Both the position numbers and the translations under genes were made by a program. A DNA stretch of 64,000 nucleotides, taken from assembly GCA_008933995.1 (NCBI GenBank), contig WARS01000090.1:2303501-2367500 (forward strand). Reading direction: 5' to 3'. Below are positions 12,901 through 19,667 of the stretch, piece after piece. Numbering within the stretch: position 1 is the stretch's first letter; every line of letters starts with the position of its first letter. Under the pieces are notes generated by a model. That model had not been told where the DNA came from and made no database searches. It worked only from the letters and a program-made list of their open reading frames with translations. Source of the DNA: Datnioides undecimradiatus. Its lineage: Eukaryota; Chordata; Actinopteri; Lobotiformes; Datnioididae.

Positions 12901-15723
12901 GGTAAAATGTCATAACGGGAACAAATCACTGCATCCAAACGAAAACTAAACTGCTTTATTTCATGAAACCTGAGCCCCTTTTCTAAAAACTCTGAATCTC
13001 CCAGTGAACTAAACCCTCAGCTCCTCGATTTACGTATTTCATTTCTTTACTTTTCTCTCCATGTATAATGACCCATTCTCATGCTGACTCACGGGTACCC
13101 GTTTAGACTGATCGTAAACTATGAAATCTCTCTAATCTGGTTATCTGGTTATCTGTCAGGTCTGTCTGTCTGTCTAATATTCAGACTAAACACTACGCCG
13201 GGGCGGGGGGAGCAAGGTGGATGAGTGTTTATTTTCTGGGTGATTTGAATCATTTTGTTTGATTTTCATATTCTCTTTGTCTGGAGCGGTGACACCTTGC
13301 GTGTCAGTCTGCAAAAAGAATAAACAAAAGACGAAATAGGACAAGAAAACCTGTTGCCAGCACATCGGGTACAACATTTTTGCCTTTCTAACACAATTTT
13401 TAAGTTCTTTTGCTTCTTGTTCCAGTGTTGTGACCTGCTCATTTCCTTTTTCTGAGCTTTCAGGATGCTTTTCAGTTCTCAGCCTCGTTGTCTCCCGATT
13501 GATCACAGCAGCCAAACGGCACCGCGTACCTGAAGCTACACGGCTACACGAGAACTCCTCACCCGAACTGATCCCAAAGCCATGACTCCACCCATGTGGT
13601 TCAGAGGCACGGACATGTGGAAACCAATGAATGATGCACAGGAGATAACTGGTTTTAGGTTTATGAATTTAAAAGCGACTGTCCAGGTAGGACAGTTTAC
13701 GTTTCTGCAGCCTAACCTTAGAGACATTAAGGCGTCTGCACACGCACGTCAAGCCTCCCCCGTTATACATCACGCATATGGCTGAGTATTACAGACAACA
13801 GGCTGCTGTTGTTGTGACTCAGGGTGTGGTGCAGCGGGGGCAGTAAACAAACCTGGAGAGCAAGAAGAAGAGGAAAAGAAAAAAACCACGAACTCTGTCA
13901 GACAAACAGGCCACTCGGGGGACCTTTCACCATTTCAGAGGCCGCTGACTCTGGCCCACACCCAGCATCATTCAGCAGGACCTGGCAGAGCTGATGATGA
14001 GAAAAATCAGGCGTGCAGGGCAGAGATTTGCTCTGGGCTCCCGATGCGGCGTGAGTCACGGCAGGTGCAGGCTGAGCCGGTGGTGAAACGGAACAAAGAG
14101 TACATTTACTCAACTACTTCGCAATTCTGGGGTACTTGTACTGGAAAGTATTTACATTTCGTGCTCCAGCTCCAGCTTCTGCTACACATCAGAGGGAAAC
14201 AGTATTACTTAATACTTTTTACTCAGCTACATTTGTGGTTTTGATTAAAGGTTTAAATAAAAAAAAACCCAAAATCTTAACACACGTTTCTGTTTCTAGC
14301 CAACAGTAAATAAATAACGGTCAAATTATGCACAATTTAATTAAATGAAAATGTAGATTTGATACATGCGCATAAACATTATCCATTTACATAAATCTGC
14401 GTAGCCAAAAGTAGTTTATTCTTCTTCTCCATTCATCCTCTTTCTTGTGATCCTGTGACCCTTTGAGGGGCCAGACCCGCAGGTTGGAAACCACTGCTAG
14501 TAAAATACAACGTAGGCATTGATGCATCAGCATGAACAGCTTTATGATATCATATATAAATGATAATACAGCTGTATTTCATAATGATTTAAATGCAGTA
14601 TGTTTACACTGAGAGCAGTTTTACTTAAATGAGTCATATAACATTAACAAGTCAAAAGATATGAGAGAGTAAGTGAAGATTTAAAGGCGGGAAAAGCAAA
14701 AAACTTTACCAAACTATTAATATTTTATAAGTTTTACTGATATTACAGTCTGCAGGAGAAGTATATGAAAAAATCAGCTACTTACATTAGGTATGTTTTT
14801 GGTATATTTGTCTTTTTCTCATCTATGCACTTCTAAAAATGCAAAAACTTCTACCAAAAAGTTTTCTACCATAATCTTTAATATCAAAGTCTTGCTCTTA
14901 CATCGTGCCTATATTTCATGTTTCAGCACTTTGTGACACCCAATCACTGAGCCTACTTCCCATTATTTCAATGAATACAGTTGATTTTTCTCTAAATTTC
15001 TTAAATTCTTGCTCTTTTTCAGGTGAAACAGTGGGTAATTTAACTTTTTAGGTCATAAAAAAAAAAGATATTCATATCGAACAGTCTGACAAAGGTCCTT
15101 TTGATAAATCAGTCGTGTTTCTTCTGGAAAACCACAAATATTAAAAATCCAAACGCAGGAAAAACACAAACTAAAGCCTCCAAGTCTGCGCTCTTGCTCT
15201 GCCTCAGACAACGCCTCCATCTCTACGACAAACGACAGTGGCTGACTCCGACACTGAGGACAGGGAGGCGTGTGACACTGCTCGCCAACATGTTCCCAAC
15301 GCCTCTCACCACAACTTTTCCACAGCAACAGACACCAACGATGGGAGAGCTCCGATAACAAACAGGCCTGTTTCCACCGACTGACCATGTGTCTCTGTTG
15401 GCTGAGTGTTTTTAAGATTGAAACCCAACGAACGTTTGTCCACACAGGAAGCAAATCAACGATGCTCCACAAACACCTTTGGGTTTGAACCCCGACCAAC
15501 GACAGTTTACGTGCTTAGGTTTCTACTTACACTGCGTTGCGTTCGCCGCTCTCCCTGGACAGATGTCTTGGGGCAAGATAAGAAAGCAAAGCACCAGGTT
15601 AGAGACAAATCTGTTTAATCACATCCGCAAAAATCCAAAGAGCTCCTGTGCAGGGGGAGATAAAAGGTGTGCAGTCTTACAGCTGGACAGGAGCGTGGAG
15701 GTGAGCAGTAGCAGAAGGCCCAT
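896..15723 (-). CDS. pecam1: PECAM1 (CD31) gene, 13 coding exons resolved, terminal exon unresolved
   Basis: This gene encodes an Ig-superfamily adhesion and inhibitory receptor. Mammalian PECAM1 sits at endothelial cell borders and on platelets and leukocytes, binds itself through Ig domains 1-2, and recruits SHP-2 through tyrosine motifs in the tail. The exons in order give a signal peptide, six Ig domains with one exon each, a transmembrane helix, and a tail with VEYTEV and TVYSEL. Joined, the 13 exons total 2134 nt (711 codons plus one base), close to the 738 residues of human PECAM1. All junctions keep frame and almost all are phase 1, as expected of Ig-domain genes. Domain 1 aligns with human FTINSVDM and LTLQC, domain 6 with human ITYKFYREK and EYYCTAFN, and the membrane exon with human PWKKGLIAV. 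The gene lies directly downstream of RPTOR in the same orientation. The last coding exon below 896 is not identified. The assignment to PECAM1 rather than to another Ig receptor rests on domain number, the tail motifs and local matches recalled from memory. Confidence 0.9.
1448..1546 (-). CDS. pecam1: PECAM1 exon: cytoplasmic tail with first ITIM
   Basis: The exon has 99 nt, phase 1 in and out, with acceptor atgttttcag and donor AGAG|gtaaac. It reads DVVSDEESSMVSKEE, then PDVEYTEVVHSRPVDPAR. VEYTEV matches the ITIM pattern V-x-Y-x-x-V and the human VQYTEV site that binds SHP-2. Confidence 0.92.
2250..2303 (-). CDS. pecam1: PECAM1 exon: cytoplasmic tail, SRP segment
   Basis: The exon has 54 nt, phase 1 in and out, with acceptor tttcacag and donor GCTG|gtgagc. 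It reads GRVNKAAVSVWSRPPPEA. It resembles the human tail stretch VEMSRPAVP. Being symmetric and a multiple of three, it can be skipped without changing frame. Confidence 0.8.
2304..4703. other. PECAM1 tail intron, no gene seen
   Basis: This is the intron between tail exons 4704-4783 and 2250-2303. Apart from an interspersed-repeat fragment around 2690-2890 I see no coding structure. The short open frames here have no recognisable domains. Confidence 0.6.
2690..2890. repeat. interspersed repeat fragment, GCTAAGCTAAGC family
   Basis: The stretch carries gctaagctaagc and, further on, a tttcccaaaatgt segment. Both are also typical parts of the repeat copies at 7735-7910 and 10035-10195. This is a diverged, partial copy. 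I recognise the family as common in percomorph fish genomes but cannot name it with certainty. Confidence 0.45.
4704..4783 (-). CDS. pecam1: PECAM1 exon: cytoplasmic tail with EVYDAV
   Basis: The exon has 80 nt, phase 2 in and phase 1 out, with acceptor atttctcag and donor ACAG|gtagct. It encodes KPSSPKSDDSLTVTLTSDKE followed by VYDAVT. The tyrosine in EVYDAV lacks the hydrophobic residue at -2 of a classical ITIM but could be an SH2 site. The exon is rich in Ser and Thr. Confidence 0.8.
5396..5460. repeat. interspersed repeat fragment, reverse copy of GCTAAGCTAAGC family
   Basis: The stretch tagtttgacatttcggtaaa ... gctttcttgcagggtta resembles the other end of the same fish repeat family, in reverse orientation. 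Only a short part is present, so the call is tentative. Confidence 0.35.
5751..5785 (-). other. possible alternative PECAM1 tail exon, 35 nt
   Basis: A 35-nt stretch lies between a T-rich acceptor (ttttttttag) and donor ATG|gtatgt, 76 nt after the previous exon in the transcript. Joined directly to the membrane exon it reads DGLDGGESEIVM with no stop and ends in phase 0. That phase would fit only a shifted acceptor (AAAG|CCT) of the next exon. Following exon 5862-5892 it would bring an immediate stop. It may be a mutually exclusive exon, or chance. Confidence 0.3.
5862..5892 (-). CDS. pecam1: PECAM1 exon: juxtamembrane cytoplasmic microexon
   Basis: This is a 31-nt exon with acceptor attgtag and donor CAGT|gtgagt. 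Read from the membrane exon it gives GKKEAASELS and leaves two bases (GT). Those two bases complete a valine with the next exon (S-V-KPSSPK). The phase fit on both sides and the two strong splice sites are the evidence. Confidence 0.75.
6018..6122 (-). CDS. pecam1: PECAM1 exon: transmembrane segment
   Basis: The exon has 105 nt, phase 1 in and out. It encodes GLAVWKQGLIGG, then a hydrophobic helix of about 20 residues rich in Leu and Val, ending LYFLSKR as a basic stop-transfer sequence. The KQGLIGG start parallels human KKGLIAV. Acceptor is cactctag and donor is AGAG|gtagac. Confidence 0.93.
6387..6828. repeat. local tandem duplication, two units
   Basis: Unit 1 (6387-6572) and unit 2 (6580-6828) share two long blocks in the same order. 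One starts cccaatgacattcccattag and runs to gctgtaaagtcatg; the other starts aaagcattggacgtcttgg and runs to gttagctagctg. Unit 2 holds about 70 extra bases between the blocks. The copies differ at few positions, so the duplication looks fairly recent. It lies in the intron between Ig domain 6 and the transmembrane exon. Confidence 0.85.
7279..7557 (-). CDS. pecam1: PECAM1 exon: Ig domain 6 (membrane-proximal)
   Basis: The exon has 279 nt, phase 1, with acceptor ctctgctag and donor CAGG|gtgaga. It encodes EPLKDPVLWVVPP, LYLICRVLGTPPITFKWYRKG and TYYCEAINHAKN. This is the close counterpart of human domain 6 (ITYKFYREK, EYYCTAFNRANH). Its phase joins the transmembrane exon as HVQ-V-GLAVWK. Confidence 0.93.
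7735..7910. repeat. interspersed repeat, GCTAAGCTAAGC family
   Basis: The stretch has gtttccctgtgttgtgctaa followed by gctaagctaac, then cagacatgagaggtgtgtct and a cgagaaaatg tail. This order matches a repeat I associate with percomorph fish. It sits in the intron between Ig domains 5 and 6. Confidence 0.55.
8337..8615 (-). CDS. pecam1: PECAM1 exon: Ig domain 5
   Basis: The exon has 279 nt, phase 1, with acceptor cctttttag and donor GTAG|gtaaat. It encodes AYVSAPDIFLDSK, first cysteine KIHCLSELG, LPINYTLMKNN and second cysteine EYTCQAKNS. This parallels human domain 5 (VRCESISGTLPISYQLLK ... EYQCVADN). NYT and NIT sequons are present. Confidence 0.92.
9519..9946 (+). mobile_element. 5'-truncated LINE retrotransposon, 3' end of the reverse transcriptase ORF
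   Basis: The plus-strand frame at 9622-9921 reads [20 protein letters not shown], then [33 protein letters not shown] and MIRCGDP before the stop. This is the C-terminal tail of a non-LTR reverse transcriptase family that is abundant in fish genomes (RTE-like as I recall). The copy lacks everything upstream of roughly 9519 and ends in an agaagaag tail. It lies in the PECAM1 intron between Ig domains 4 and 5, antisense to the gene. A related copy is at 51343-51695. Confidence 0.85.
10035..10195. repeat. interspersed repeat, GCTAAGCTAAGC family
   Basis: The stretch has catttccagcctttatgcta, then agctaagctaaccaagtccc, cattagacagatgtggttgc and gtcttctcatctaacgctta. It is a second copy, in the same orientation, of the family at 7735-7910, in the same part of the gene. 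Confidence 0.55.
10614..10871 (-). CDS. pecam1: PECAM1 exon: Ig domain 4
   Basis: The exon has 258 nt, phase 1 at both ends, with acceptor atccacag and donor AAAG|gtaagc. It opens ELFSAPTITMSPDE and holds the cysteine pair in TLTCKSER and FNYTCTARA, ending ILTVRPKG. An acidic run (DNDDSDD) lies between the cysteines. The NYT sequon overlaps the second cysteine strand. Confidence 0.88.
11012..11281 (-). CDS. pecam1: PECAM1 exon: Ig domain 3
   Basis: The exon has 270 nt, phase 1 in and out, with donor ACTG|gtgagt. It opens ELPISAVLKIDPQQ and holds the Ig cysteine pair in SISCTTNNS and EFECELKMG, ending QRVSVTG. One NNS sequon is present. It is equivalent to human domain 3 (LHIKCTIQV ... NYTCKVESS). 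Confidence 0.88.
11367..11648 (-). CDS. pecam1: PECAM1 exon: Ig domain 2
   Basis: The exon has 282 nt, phase 1 at both ends, with acceptor gtctccag and donor GAAG|gtgagt. It encodes GLSKPQLRLNQDEI, the first cysteine in LTATCTAPGE, FFYFYEDS and the second cysteine in KIHCTYTV, ending ETVSVEG. It corresponds to human domain 2 (VRVNCSVPEE ... LSFRCQARI). The neighbouring domain 1 exon is only 169 nt upstream in the transcript. Confidence 0.9.
11818..12114 (-). CDS. pecam1: PECAM1 exon: Ig domain 1
   Basis: The exon has 297 nt, phase 1 in and out, with acceptor ctccttag and donor ACAG|gtcagt. It encodes FTIKEINLSIEP, then ILRCKAF (first Ig cysteine), LEYTLYKDNN and SGKYKCNIKV (second cysteine), ending KKLTVTG. 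The pattern follows human domain 1 closely (FTINSVDM, LTLQC, GTYKC). One NKS glycosylation sequon is visible. In mammals this domain carries the homophilic trans-binding surface. Confidence 0.93.
12115..15680. other. PECAM1 first intron
   Basis: This is the long intron between the signal-peptide exon and Ig domain 1. Apart from the repeat at about 14100-14640 no coding or RNA feature was seen. A small intervening exon, as in human PECAM1, could hide here. First introns often carry enhancers, but none can be named from sequence alone. Confidence 0.5.
14100..14640. mobile_element. diverged non-autonomous DNA transposon (MITE-like) copy
   Basis: The block starts gtacatttactcaactactt, continues ggtacttgtactggaaagta and tcagagggaaacagtattac, contains ggttggaaaccactgctagt, and ends near gcagttttacttaaatgagt. 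The two ends are imperfect inverted counterparts. These phrases match a very common fish MITE that I recognise by its AGTACATTTACTCAAGTA start. No transposase frame is present. Confidence 0.55.
15681..15723 (-). CDS. pecam1: PECAM1 exon 1 coding part: signal peptide
   Basis: The ATG at 15723-15721 has A at -3 and G at +4, a good Kozak context. It opens MGLLLLLTSTLLSS, a short leucine-rich signal-peptide core, and the exon ends in phase 1 at AGCT|gtaaga. The phase matches the domain 1 exon directly, giving ...LLSS-L-FTIKEI. Human PECAM1 has a small extra exon between these two parts; no convincing counterpart was seen, so a short exon may be missing here. This start was chosen because no other leucine-rich, phase-1 start exon was found upstream of domain 1. 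Confidence 0.7.
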
Positions 15724-15937
15724 CCTGTCTGAGGGACACCGAGGTTCCCGACGCTGCTGGCTGTCCTGGAGGTTAGCAGACTTGTGACTACGGTGGGCCT
15801 GGGGGTCGGGGGGGGGATGGATCTGATACTGGTGGGCGGGAGGGGACACTAAGGTGGTGCTCTGTACCTCACCCAGTCATTGGTCAGCCAGCGGTGGCGG
15901 TTATCAACTCCAGCAGCCGTCGGCTTGGCTTAATTTG

Positions 15938-15948
15938 CCAGGAAGTGA
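15938..15948 (+). promoter_or_regulatory. candidate ETS-factor site upstream of PECAM1
   Basis: CCAGGAAGTGA is a textbook ETS motif, about 215 nt upstream of the PECAM1 start codon. ETS factors drive many endothelial genes, so the location is suggestive, but a single short motif is weak evidence. Confidence 0.25.
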
Positions 15949-16802
15949 GTGTTGTTTCCTCAGGATGTTCGTGCCGCCCCAGCTCTCTGCTGTTGTGGAA
16001 TGTTCTCCTCTGGTCTCCTTCATGCATGTGTGTGTGTGTGCGTGTGCGTGTGCGAAATGGCAGTCACAATAACGTCGTCTTGCTTCGGGTGCAGCGGTCG
16101 GACCTTTAACCTCTGACCTCTGCCGGCAGAGCTGGTGCAGGTAGAGGGAAGAACAAGACCAGGCGAACATTCTTTGTGTTGGAAATCCCATTTCCTGATG
16201 CGGCGATAACGCTTTAGCTCAGCTACTAAAAACTGTTTGTGCAGACGTAAATCTCAGCCTGGCTCTTTCAGGACACACACAGCTGTAGGTGGGACTGTTT
16301 TCACTGGTACGCACACTTTTCCATCATGACTTACACAGGCGGCGTCCTGGTGATCTGATGAGGCCACTTTTGCCTGCAGTAGTTAGTCAGTGATTCAGTC
16401 TGAGAGGTGAAATTAATTATTGGATAGTTTAGCGTTCATGACATTATTAAATAAGATATTAAGAAAAACATTTCTTGGCTTGTCCCGAGGCTTTTAAGCT
16501 CTTAAAAACAAAGAGAAAGATGCATTTGCTCTTCACACAGCTGCATCTGTTTCCTTAGAACCAGCTCGTCCGTGCACATCTAAGCTGCTGAGCTACCTGC
16601 TGCAGCTAGCAGACGCTAAGCCAGCCTCACGTACCGCACCAAGCTAGCTGCAGCAGCAGTCGTGATTTAGCATGAAGCCTTGTTGACAGGTGTTTCTCGT
16701 GTGTCCGAATAAGGATTTGGATTTTGGTTCAAGCTTTTTGTAGACGAGGGCAAAATGTACATGGAAATGCCAAAAACAGACAGAACCCGGTGTCGTATTT
16801 GG

Positions 16803-16808
16803 TTTATT
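16803..16808 (-). terminator. candidate polyadenylation signal for RPTOR (distal)
   Basis: The minus strand reads AATAAA, followed about 20 nt downstream by a T/G-rich stretch (ttctgtctgtttttgg), as expected for a cleavage site. It would give a 3' UTR of about 2.7 kb. Confidence 0.35.
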
Positions 16809-18454
16809 TCATTGATTTCATCTCCTGCCTTATAAATCACAGTCAGCAAAGCAGTCTAAAGTCACAGAGACAAAAACCTGATTGTTTTCATTTTTCCTCT
16901 CTTACTATTTTTTTTTTTTTTCTTCAGATCTAAAATCTTAAAACTCAAAGCAGGATACTCGGAGATGAATGTGATTCTGAGCAAACGGCCCCGACGCCAA
17001 AACGCACTGTTTGGGCTGAGCCGGTGAAGCAGTTGAGGCCTGCTAAACCACAGAGAGCGCTAAAGAGCTCGGTGACGGGGGGCGGTGGTGGGGACTAACG
17101 TGGCGACTGCAACTGTAGTCGCTTATACAGACTGTGCGGCGTGTGTGTGTGTGTGTGTTTGAGTGTTCCCAGTTCACTTTCAGTCCACGAGTCCATTCCT
17201 TCTGCAGGGAAAAAGCAAAGCTTGGGACAACTGATGCAAACGGGTGAGGCGGGCGGGCGGGCAAAGAAGGATGGGGTTGGGGATGGGTTGGGGTTATGTT
17301 GGCAATTATGTGTGTGAGTGTGTGTGTGCGTATGTGTGTGTGTGTGTGTCAGGGTAAGGCAGTCCCCACTCCCCCCCACCACCTCACAGCGGGTAAGGCA
17401 AACACAATGCCAGCAGGATTAAAAACATAAAATTACACGAAAAAGGAAGAAATAAAGATTTTTTAAAAAAGCTAAATAAGCAAAGCCGCAGCCCCAGACG
17501 AGAGGCACGTCGACGGCGACACTGCACCAAAACAAAACAAAAAAGCACCCTCTCTTCCAAAAGAGCACCGCGATGACATTTAAGTCAACAGCTTCCTGGT
17601 TTGACGCCGCGCTGGGTCATGTGACTCACCTGTCCATCGAGCTGCAACACGTTCAACCTTGCTTTGAGGCGGCTCGTCGAGTACCTGAGCGAGAACCAGG
17701 AAGCTGACTGAGCGCGCGCAGGTGCAGAGTTTCTGAGCGCTGCCGCTCTGTCGCCAACCTTTAACGTGCAATTCACTTTAAATGCCTCGAACCTCGGCAA
17801 ACAAAATCAAACCAAACATGTCTGCCTGTTAAAATAAAACCTCAAATGTAGGTTAAAACAAAAGAGGAAGAAGCTTTTATCGAAATGAAAAATGGTCCGG
17901 CAGGTGATCGCTGGTGCGATGAGTCAAATAACCCACGGCGCCGTGTGGTCGTGGGGGTGTTTTGACAGAAAGCTTCCTCTCACTGTGGTTTGATACGGGG
18001 GGGGGGGGTTAAGCTCTATTTATGTTTTCCAGAAGCCGAAAAGAAACGGACAAGACCCGTTAAACACAAAGGTGCAGGTCCGGAGAGTGACTGCGAGGCT
18101 TCTTTCTGATTCCACGTCGGGAGGTTTTGGATGTAACGATCAACAAAGTTTAGACAATCACAGGGAAATCAATTTAATTGATATTCTTCCTGTCATTGGT
18201 GTGAGTAGATGGGGTAAAAACGCACCCATCTGCTACTGGATGTATAGAAAAAGAAAGAAATACAATGCTATGAATTGAGATAGGGTGTTTGTATTGCTAT
18301 ACTGTGGCACCTCTGGGTGCTGCAGGTTGGGCTCTGGGTAAATACAGTTGTCTTAAGCTCGACAGCACACGATGCAGCTATCGCCTTGAATCTGAGGTGT
18401 TACATCCTTTTCGCAAACGTCTGGGAGCAGCTTGAGGCTGAGCCGTGGGAGGGT

Positions 18455-18460
18455 TTTATT
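18455..18460 (-). terminator. candidate polyadenylation signal for RPTOR (proximal)
   Basis: AATAAA on the minus strand lies about 1.05 kb past the RPTOR stop codon. The sequence downstream is not clearly T/G-rich, so it is a weaker candidate than the distal one. Confidence 0.25.
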
Positions 18461-19513
18461 GCTTTGCAGGGCAGGTTGGCAGGTACTGCAGGCTCCCCGC
18501 GGGACCGGCTGCTTACCGTTTACCAACCCAGCCCTCCTCTCGCTGTGCTAGTTCCAAGGGTATGTTTCATCTGAGGGGCAACAGAGGATTTCCCTTTTTA
18601 CAGGCCATAAGTAAAAAAACAAAAACAGCCCTCTGAGGGAGCACAGAGGGACTCGCGTGGAAAATATGATTATGTTTGGCACGCTGGGGTCAGGAAGCAA
18701 GGAGGAGAGTTCTAGCATGGGAGCAGGCATCTTTTGTTGGGCATCATTTAAGTCCAAGGCTATGAAGGCCCACAGCGGGGGCGCATCTGTGCTATAATCC
18801 ATTTCAACGCACACACGCACAGACAGACAAACGGTCATCACGTCTGCCCGCTGCCAGGCACGTGTCGGGCGAGGACGAGCACAGCCGACCGTCTCCGGGT
18901 CCATCCGCACAAACGTCCCGCCAGCGGCGCAGCAAAGTAGCAAAACTCCGTGTCCCTCGGCTGCGAGGCGGCCATTAAAACGAATCCACAAACACGCCGG
19001 GGGGGTCCCAGCGGGAGGGCGAGACCGTGTTTCCTGCACCGGCGGACGTGTTTCAGCAGTGCGTGTTGTCCTCCGGGCGCTGTTGTATTTCAGGTAGTGA
19101 TGCTCGCTGTGTGGCGAGGAGGAGCCCCAGTGACGGGTGGGTACCACTTCTTTAAAATAGAACCTCTATTCTTCTGTATACGCTATTTAAATATACACAC
19201 TCCTCAGCACAGCCAAGTCTACAATCATTAGCTTCATAATAAGAATATGAATAAACAATGAGGATAATAATAATAATAATAATAATATATATATATATAT
19301 CGTCGTTCGTAGCATGAGTTTTGTCAGCAGCCATCACTAGAACATTCAGGGTGGTAATTGCATATGTACAACAAAAACGTCATTTACATCCCCGAGCTCG
19401 CGGCTCGGGGTCAGAAGTCATATGTGAAGGTTTCGTTGGGGGGGCAGGGTGGAGGGTGGAGGGTGGTGGTGTGGGAGGGGGGTGTGGGCGGGGAGTCGGT
19501 GAATGCTGGTGTG

Positions 19514-19582
19514 TTATCTGAGCCTCTTCTCTGCAGAATAGATGGACATGTAGTAGTCGTTGCTGCCCACGGCCAAGTGGGG
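19514..19582 (-). CDS. rptor: RPTOR terminal coding exon with stop
   Basis: The exon has 69 nt, phase 0, with acceptor ccctccag. It reads [20 protein letters not shown] then LR and TAA. Human ends SVYSVEKRVR. A (CA)n array in RNA sense (19629-19666) lies about 47 nt upstream of the acceptor. Confidence 0.97.
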   Translation of the reverse strand, partial: PHLAVGSNDYYMSIYSAEKRLR

Positions 19583-19626
19583 CTGGAGGGGGACACAGAG
19601 AAAAGGCAGGTCAGACGGTCTGGTGT

Positions 19627-19667
<41 letters not shown>

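Larger units (their letters stand above)
15724..19513. other. RPTOR 3' UTR and PECAM1 5' flank
   Basis: This stretch separates the RPTOR stop codon from the PECAM1 start codon. It must hold the Raptor 3' UTR and the PECAM1 promoter and 5' UTR, all on the minus strand. Candidate minus-strand AATAAA signals are at 18455-18460 and 16803-16808. GT-rich arrays occur near 17140-17160 and 17286-17350. A 199-codon open frame at 18548-19147 shows no recognisable domain and is judged to be chance. Confidence 0.6.

Noticed and set aside
13530..13535. Possible 6-nt PECAM1 microexon (CTTCAG between tag and gtacgc)
   Set aside because: It would keep frame between the signal peptide and domain 1, but a six-base exon cannot be supported without transcript data.
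15053..15499. 148-codon minus-strand open frame upstream of PECAM1 domain 1
   Set aside because: Lies in the first intron, shows no Ig or other domain, and has no phase-compatible splice sites.
18548..19147. 199-codon minus-strand open frame after the RPTOR stop
   Set aside because: GC-rich 3' UTR sequence with no domain, no splice evidence and no Kozak support.
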